A DNA stretch of 64,000 nucleotides from JAENWD01 sp963837165 (GTDB lineage: Bacteria > Acidobacteriota > Vicinamibacteria > Vicinamibacterales > JAENWD01), in contig CAWIMD010000004.1 in assembly GCA_963837165.1 (NCBI GenBank), positions 620,001 to 684,000 on the forward strand, written 5' to 3'. Shown piece by piece: positions 59,745 to 64,000 of the stretch. Every line of letters starts with the position of its first letter. The first letter of the stretch is position 1. Both the position numbers and the translations under genes were made by a program. Below the pieces are notes generated by a model. It was not told the origin of the DNA, searched no databases, and was given only the letters and a program-made list of their open reading frames with translations.

Positions 59745-60829
59745 ATGCCTTGGCCGGAGACCTGTCCCATGGATCAGCGCGTGGCCTTATCGCGGATTGG
59801 CTGCAAGACGAGTGGACGATGACCGAATTGGCGGCGCGGTACCGGATTAGTCGCAAAACGGCCTACAAGTGGACCGATCGGTACGAGGCGGACCCGGCGG
59901 CGGGGCTGGGCGACCGCTCGCGGGCCCCGAAGATCTACGGCCGCGCGATGGCCGACCCAATCCGCGAGGCGATCCTGGCGCTGCGACGCGGGCACCCGCA
60001 CTGGGGGCCGAAGAAACTGCGGGCGATCTTGAGGGCCCGGCAGCCGCGTACTGCCTGGCCGGCCGCGAGCACGATGGGCGACCTGTTGCGGCGAGCCGGG
60101 CTCAGTGAGCCCCGTCGACGGGTACGGTACGTCGTCCCGTTGACGCAGCCGTTGGCGGCAGTGCAGGCGCCGAATGACGTCTGGACGGCCGACTTCAAAG
60201 GCTGGTTCCGCACGGCCGATCGGACGCGGTGCGATCCACTGACCGTCGCCGACGCTTATAGTCGATTCGTGTTCTGTTGTCGCATTGTGGCGCCCAGCGC
60301 GCGCGGGGTGCGGCCGTGGTTCGAGCGGGCGTTTCGGGAGTATGGGTTGCCGCGCGCCTTACGCACCGACAACGGCTCGCCGTTTGCGACGACCGGGGTC
60401 GGGCAGCTGTCGCATCTGGCGGTCTGGTGGTTGAAGCTCGGCATTCAGCTGGATCGCATTGATCGCGGCCATCCTGAGCAGAATGGCCGACATGAACGGT
60501 TCCATCTCACGCTGCAGCAGGAGACGACCACCCCGCCGGCCGCCACGCCGCGGCAGCAGCAACGCCGGTTTGATCGGATGCGGCGTGAATTCAACACGGT
60601 GCGTCCGCACGAAGCGCTCGGGCAAACGCCGCCCGCGGGGCACTATGTGCCGTCGCCGCGCGCCTACCCCCGCACGCTCGAGGACGCGTGGTATGACGCC
60701 ACGCATCAGGTCCGCCGGGTGCGCCCCCGCGGGGAAATCAAGTGGCAAGGGGATTCCGTGTTCATCAGCGAGGCCGTGCGCGGGGAACTCGTCGGCCTGG
60801 CCGAAACCGAGCGGGCGACTGGACGGTGA
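59745..60829 (+). pseudogene. IS481-family transposase, frameshifted at both ends
   Basis: A DDE transposase. The canonical start MPWPETCPMDQRVA (ATG at 59745) is in a different frame from the rest; one base is missing near 59788 (VA to IADWLQDEWTMTELAARY). HTH region TELAARYRISRKTAYKW. Catalytic core: VWTADFKGWF (first Asp), RTDNGSPFAT (second Asp), HPEQNGRHERFH (Glu). Near 60815 a second missing base separates VGLAETER from DWTVKFLRMELGRID, the usual C-terminus. As read, an open frame of 374 codons (59705-60829) remains, but with false ends. Confidence 0.85.
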
Positions 60830-61069
60830 AATTCCTCCGCATGGAGCTGGGCCGCATCGACCGGCAGACGCGACGGTTTACAGCCGTGGCACGGGCGACG
60901 CATCGGCTGAGTGCCGAGAGAACGTCGCTGTGGAAATGCCGCGCCGATGGAAAGCCCAGAACGCTTTCCACAGGCGCTTGGAAATCTCGCACAGCACGCG
61001 AGATTCCCACATTCCCACAAGCGAATCACCTTCTGGTTCCTGAGACACCGAGAAGAAAACCGGATGCAG

Positions 61070-61112
61070 TGTTACCCATGTATCCGGTCAGTCTTGTTAC
61101 CTATGTTTCCGG
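61070..61112. repeat. Right inverted repeat of the IS481-type element
   Basis: Reverse complement begins CCGGAAACATAGGTAACA and ends CCGGATACATGGGTAACA, matching the left end. Confidence 0.85.
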
Positions 61113-61132
61113 TTGCGCAGGATCCGGATCCC

Positions 61133-61236
61133 AGATCCCTAGATCCCCAGATCCCCAGATCCCCAGATCCCCAGATCCCTAGATCCCCAGATCCCTAGAT
61201 CCCCAGATCCCCAGATCCCCAGATCCCTAGATCCCC
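61133..61236. repeat. 8-bp tandem array, C-rich on plus strand (right of IS)
   Basis: Exactly thirteen 8-bp units, AGATCCCC or AGATCCCT, which is the reverse complement of the left array type. It ends 6 bases before the nei start codon, so it forms that gene's immediate leader. Confidence 0.92.
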
Positions 61237-61242
61237 AGAGAA

Positions 61243-62073
61243 ATGCCCGAAGGCGACACGATCTTCCGCGCGGCACGCACGCTGGACCTGGCACTCGGCG
61301 GCCACGTGGTCACTGCCTTCCGGACGGTGTTGCCCCAGCTCGCCCGCGTCGATGACGACGCGCCCGTGGCCGGGCGGCGGATCGAGCGCGTGCGATCGGC
61401 AGGCAAGCACCTGCTCATGACGTTCTCGGGCGACCTGATCCTGCGCACGCACATGCGCATGCACGGCAGCTGGCACGTCTATCGACCGGGGGAGCGCTGG
61501 CAGGCCCCGGCGCGCGACATGCGCATCCTCGTCGGCACCGCCGCGTTCGAGGCCGTGGCGTTCCGCGTCCCCGTGGCGGAATTTCGCACGCAGGCGGCGC
61601 TCAATCGCGATCCGGCACTCCGCGATCTCGGGCCCGATCTACTGGCGCCAGACTTCGACGCCGCCGGGGTGCTCCAGCGGCTGTGCGGGCTGGGCCAGGT
61701 GGCCATCGCCGACGCCCTGCTCATGCAGCGCGTCGTGGCCGGGATCGGCAACGTGTTCAAGTCGGAGATCCTTTTCGAGGCGCGCCTCTCGCCGTTTCGC
61801 CCGGTCGGCGATGTGCCGGGGGACCGGCTCGCCGGCCTGCTCGCGATCGCGAGGCGGCAGTTGAGGGCCAGCGTGGATGACGAGGACATCGCCCGCGCGG
61901 ATGCGCCCTGGCGACGGACGACGGGGCGGTTGAACCCGGACGAACGTCTCTGGGTCTACGGCCGTGCGGGCCGGCCCTGCCTGTGCTGCGGGACCACCGT
62001 CCGGCGGGCCAGACAGGGGGGCGACGCGCGGATCACCTACTACTGTCCGACCTGTCAGGAAACCGGACCATGA
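61243..62073 (+). CDS. nei: DNA glycosylase/AP lyase, Fpg/Nei family (endonuclease VIII type)
   Basis: 276 residues. It begins MPEGDTIFRAAR: Pro2 and Glu3 form the catalytic site, and PEGDTI is the Nei-like variant (Fpg has PELPEV). H2TH region QVAIADALLMQRVVAGIGNVFKSEILF with the Asn-Val-Phe-Lys motif; C-terminal zinc finger CLCCGTTVRRARQ...TYYCPTC. It removes oxidised pyrimidines and nicks the strand. The leader is a C-rich repeat array; translation signals are weak (AGAGA). With lhr upstream it may be part of a repair pair. Confidence 0.93.
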   Translation: MPEGDTIFRAARTLDLALGGHVVTAFRTVLPQLARVDDDAPVAGRRIERVRSAGKHLLMTFSGDLILRTHMRMHGSWHVYRPGERWQAPARDMRILVGTAAFEAVAFRVPVAEFRTQAALNRDPALRDLGPDLLAPDFDAAGVLQRLCGLGQVAIADALLMQRVVAGIGNVFKSEILFEARLSPFRPVGDVPGDRLAGLLAIARRQLRASVDDEDIARADAPWRRTTGRLNPDERLWVYGRAGRPCLCCGTTVRRARQGGDARITYYCPTCQETGP

Positions 62074-62086
62074 CGGCCCGCCGTGC

Positions 62087-62473
62087 TCAGGAATGACGCG
62101 CAGCGCCGCCGTCGACCATGACCTTGCGCACGGTGGCCACCATGTCGTCGGGCAGGCACGGCTTGATCAGGAAGGCGTCGCAGCCGGCCTCCCGCGCGGC
62201 GCCGGGGGCATCGGCGCGCCCGTGGCCGGTGAGCGCCACGACCGGGATGCCGGCCGTGCGCGTGTTCCGCTTCAGCGTCCGCGTGGCCGTCCAGCCATCC
62301 ATGCCCGGCAGCGACAGGTCCATCAGGATCACGTCGGGCAGCAGCTCGAGCGCCTTGGCCACGGCTTCGTCGCCGGTTTCGGCCTCGGCCACGCTGAACC
62401 CGCAGGCGCCCAGACACTCGGCGTACATCTCCCGGGCGTCCTGGTAGTCGTCCACCACCAGCACGAGAGGCAT
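62087..62473 (-). CDS. Single-domain response regulator
   Basis: 128 residues, a stand-alone receiver domain. Acidic pair VVDDYQDAREMY, phospho-Asp in VILMDLSLPGMDGW, Thr in VVALTGHG, Lys in FLIKPCLPDDM. No output domain, so it probably acts by protein contact, as in CheY-type or hybrid-kinase relays. Start ATG at 62471-62473; an in-frame ATG at 62494 would add seven residues. Convergent with nei and divergent from yajQ. Confidence 0.88.
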   Translation of the reverse strand: MPLVLVVDDYQDAREMYAECLGACGFSVAEAETGDEAVAKALELLPDVILMDLSLPGMDGWTATRTLKRNTRTAGIPVVALTGHGRADAPGAAREAGCDAFLIKPCLPDDMVATVRKVMVDGGAARHS

Positions 62474-62530
62474 ACGCAGGCGTTCTGCTACCATGGCCTC
62501 CGGACGCCGGGCACCGGCGTGAGTCTCTGC

Positions 62531-63031
62531 ATGGCCCAGCTCAATTCCTTCGACATCACCTCGACCGTGGATCTCCAGGAGGTCGACAACGCCCTCAACC
62601 AGGCGCGCAAGGAGATCGCCCAGCGCTACGATTTCAAGGGAGCGCGCGCCGACATCGACTTCGATCGCGGGGAGCATACCATCACGATCGTGTCGGATGA
62701 CAACTTCAAGCTGGAGGCGATCTGGGAAATCATCCAGTCGCGCCTCGTGCGCCGCCAGGTGCCGGTCAAGAACCTGAAGCCCGGCGACGTCGAGACCGTG
62801 GGCGGCGGCGCGGTGCGGCGGGTCGTGTCGCTGCAGCAGGGCATCCCGGCCGAGGCGGCCAGGGACATCGTCAAGTTTCTGAAGGAGCGCAAGCTCAGGA
62901 AGGTGCAGGCTGCCATCCAGGCCGACCAGATCCGCCTGTCGTCGCCGTCGAAGGACGAGCTGCAGGACGCGATGCGGCTGCTGCGGGACGAGGACTTCGG
63001 GATCGCGCTCCAGTTCGGGAACTACCGATAG
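62531..63031 (+). CDS. yajQ: YajQ family nucleotide-binding protein
   Basis: 166 residues. MAQLNSFDITSTVDLQEVDNALNQARKEIAQRYDFKG is the family start, then ADIDFDRGEHTITIVSDD and LKERKLRKVQAAIQADQIRLSSPSKDELQ. Some homologues bind cyclic di-GMP and alter transcription factor binding (for example in Xanthomonas). No operon partner; it lies between an intact and a broken response regulator gene. Confidence 0.95.
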   Translation: MAQLNSFDITSTVDLQEVDNALNQARKEIAQRYDFKGARADIDFDRGEHTITIVSDDNFKLEAIWEIIQSRLVRRQVPVKNLKPGDVETVGGGAVRRVVSLQQGIPAEAARDIVKFLKERKLRKVQAAIQADQIRLSSPSKDELQDAMRLLRDEDFGIALQFGNYR

Positions 63032-63039
63032 CTCACGCC

Positions 63040-63300
63040 GCGCGGCCGGGGCAGCGCTTCCTGCTTGTTCCCCCGCGTCGAGTGGCTTTGGCAGGAAGTC
63101 GCTGGCGCCCTGCTTCATGGCCGCGACTGCGGAGTCGAGCGTGCCTGCCCCGTCACGATGACGATGTCGCACCGCGGGCGGTCGTGCCTGAGCGCGGCGA
63201 GCGTCGCCATCCCGCTGCCATCGGGGAACGACAGGTCGAGCATGGCCGCATCGGGCCGCAGGCCCCCGGGCAGATCGACCGGCGGCGCGGAATCTTGAGG
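63040..63300 (-). pseudogene. Response-regulator receiver-domain remnant
   Basis: Reads AMLDLSFPDGSGMATLAALRHDRP (phospho-Asp), DIVIVTG, then in another frame GTLDSAVAAMKQGASDFLPKPLDAGEQ. The N-terminal 40 residues with the acidic pair are missing and the frame breaks near 63150. MKQGA-DFLPKP resembles NtrC/LuxR-type receivers. No downstream output domain remains. This explains most of the yajQ-ydeI gap. Confidence 0.7.
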
Positions 63301-63312
63301 CGCCGCCGGATT

Positions 63313-63879
63313 CTACTTGCGTCTCTCCAGGAACCCTCTGCCCTCGAATATCGCCGGCATCGCTTTTTCGATTCGCGCCACCCGCGTCGCCGACTGTTTG
63401 GCCGCGGCAAAGTGGTACAGGTAACTCCGTTGCCGCCCGGGCGTCAGCGCCTCGAAGGCGCGCTTGAAACGCGGGGCTCTTCGGAACCGTTCCTTCAGCT
63501 CATCGGGAACAGGACAATCGGAGGTCTTCTTCGGCTTCATCCGCAGCCCAGCGTTCTCGACCGCGATGGCCTCGCGCACGTAGGCCTTGATGGTCTCCGC
63601 CTTCGCCGCGATGTCTTTCGCGCTGGTGAACTTCATTACGCGCCCGGCGTGCACCTGGCCGAGCTGCACCAGCACCTTCTTCGAGTCCTTCAGCAGGGCG
63701 CCTTGGAAGAAGGCCAGCCCGAAGTAGTCTTTGAAGCCCTGCATGATGACGATGTTCTTCCCATCGACTGTGTAGGTGGGCTTACCCCACTTACACTCCT
63801 CCTGCATCCCAAGGCCGCCGAGCACCCGCCGCATCTCCGCGATCTCCGCCTCCCACCGCCCTCGATACGCCATCTCCAT
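63313..63879 (-). CDS. YdeI/OmpD-associated family protein (DUF1801-like)
   Basis: 188 residues. N-terminal DUF1801-like module with WGKPTYTVDGKNIVIMQGFKDYFGLAFFQGALLKD, then the C-terminal OmdA helix LTPGRQRSYLYHFAAAKQSATRVARIEKAMP, where Pro-Gly-x-x-x-x-Tyr is typical. The role is unclear; Bacillus YdeI has been tied to antimicrobial peptide resistance. The ATG at 63879 is chosen because AAGGTGG lies 6 bases upstream; an earlier ATG (63912) adds eleven residues. Confidence 0.85.
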   Translation of the reverse strand: MEMAYRGRWEAEIAEMRRVLGGLGMQEECKWGKPTYTVDGKNIVIMQGFKDYFGLAFFQGALLKDSKKVLVQLGQVHAGRVMKFTSAKDIAAKAETIKAYVREAIAVENAGLRMKPKKTSDCPVPDELKERFRRAPRFKRAFEALTPGRQRSYLYHFAAAKQSATRVARIEKAMPAIFEGRGFLERRK

Positions 63880-64000
63880 GCAAGCACCACCTTCTCTGAT
63901 CTCTTGGCACAACGTCTCGGTTCTTCAGAGTGATGTTTGATTAGGGCCGCACCCGACCGCCGAACCAGGATGGGATGGGCAGGCTCCGCATCGTGTGCAG
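63880..64000. other. Right window end, no gene seen
   Basis: Apart from the ribosome-binding site of the YdeI-like gene, nothing can be supported in the last 120 bases. Confidence 0.5.

Larger units (their letters stand above)
59670..61114. mobile_element. IS481-family insertion sequence, degenerate
   Basis: 1.44 kb bounded by 43-bp imperfect inverted repeats (59672-59714 and 61070-61112, about 37 matches by eye). Each end holds two copies of an 18-bp motif of the form CCGGNNACATNGGTAACA, presumably transposase sites. It contains one transposase gene with two apparent frameshifts. No clear target duplication is seen next to the ends. It is inserted between two inverted 8-bp arrays. The 240 bases after the transposase stop (60830-61069) hold only the out-of-frame transposase C-terminus and non-coding sequence. 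Confidence 0.88.

Noticed and set aside
59547..61236. CRISPR array
   Set aside because: The 8-bp units are directly contiguous with no spacers, and no cas genes are present.

Overview
The window is 64 kb of GC-rich bacterial chromosome with Gram-negative features: an LPS heptose pathway, an O-antigen ligase, LolA/LolB-like proteins and an outer-membrane beta-barrel. Gene content and repeat style (heptameric tandem repeats, short palindromes inside genes, a Tes-like radical SAM gene) suggest Acidobacteriota, perhaps Vicinamibacteria. This assignment is inferred from content, not proven.

Layout. 0-6.9 kb (minus strand): a TPR protein, then lolB-like, ispE, tRNA-Gln, prs, rplY/ctc, pth and rpsF (cut by the window edge), a variant of the widespread lolB-ispE-prs-pth order. 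7-11.7 kb: Trm112-like protein, GT9 heptosyltransferase, O-antigen ligase, heptose-7-phosphate kinase and a membrane glycosyltransferase. 11.8-17.8 kb: HAD phosphatase, purH, a cold-shock gene with a terminator in its leader, two small unknown genes, selA and a decayed gene.

17.8-41 kb is the most interesting part. A frameshifted radical SAM gene of the tetraether-lipid-synthase type precedes an aryl-polyene-like (xanthomonadin-like) pigment cluster. The cluster has a ketosynthase, ACP, FabG, a chain-length-factor-like ketosynthase, a FabZ-like dehydratase, an MMPL exporter, a GT2, an LpxL-type acyltransferase, a DUF2062-methyltransferase fusion, a halogenase-like flavoprotein, a chorismatase (predicted source of a hydroxybenzoate starter), a LolA-like carrier and an AMP-dependent ligase. 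PHP, polysaccharide deacetylase, cobalamin-radical SAM and 984-residue outer-membrane protein genes are interleaved. Proposed logic: chorismatase makes hydroxybenzoate, the ligase activates it for the ACP, KS/CLF + FabG + dehydratase build a polyene, tailoring enzymes methylate or halogenate it, GT2/acyltransferase attach it to a lipid, and MMPL/LolA carry it to the outer membrane. Several cluster genes carry frameshifts, so the pathway may be decaying, unless these are sequence errors.

41-53 kb (minus strand): a complex I operon nuoA-B-C-[gmhA]-D-E-F-H-J-K-L-M-N, with a phosphoheptose isomerase inserted and nuoG and nuoI absent. 53-59.5 kb: GT4 glycosyltransferase, a small coiled-coil protein and a 1484-residue Lhr helicase. 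59.5-61.2 kb: a degenerate IS481-family element between two 13-unit, 8-bp tandem arrays in inverted orientation. 61.2-64 kb: Nei-type DNA glycosylase, response regulator, YajQ, a response-regulator remnant and a YdeI-like protein.
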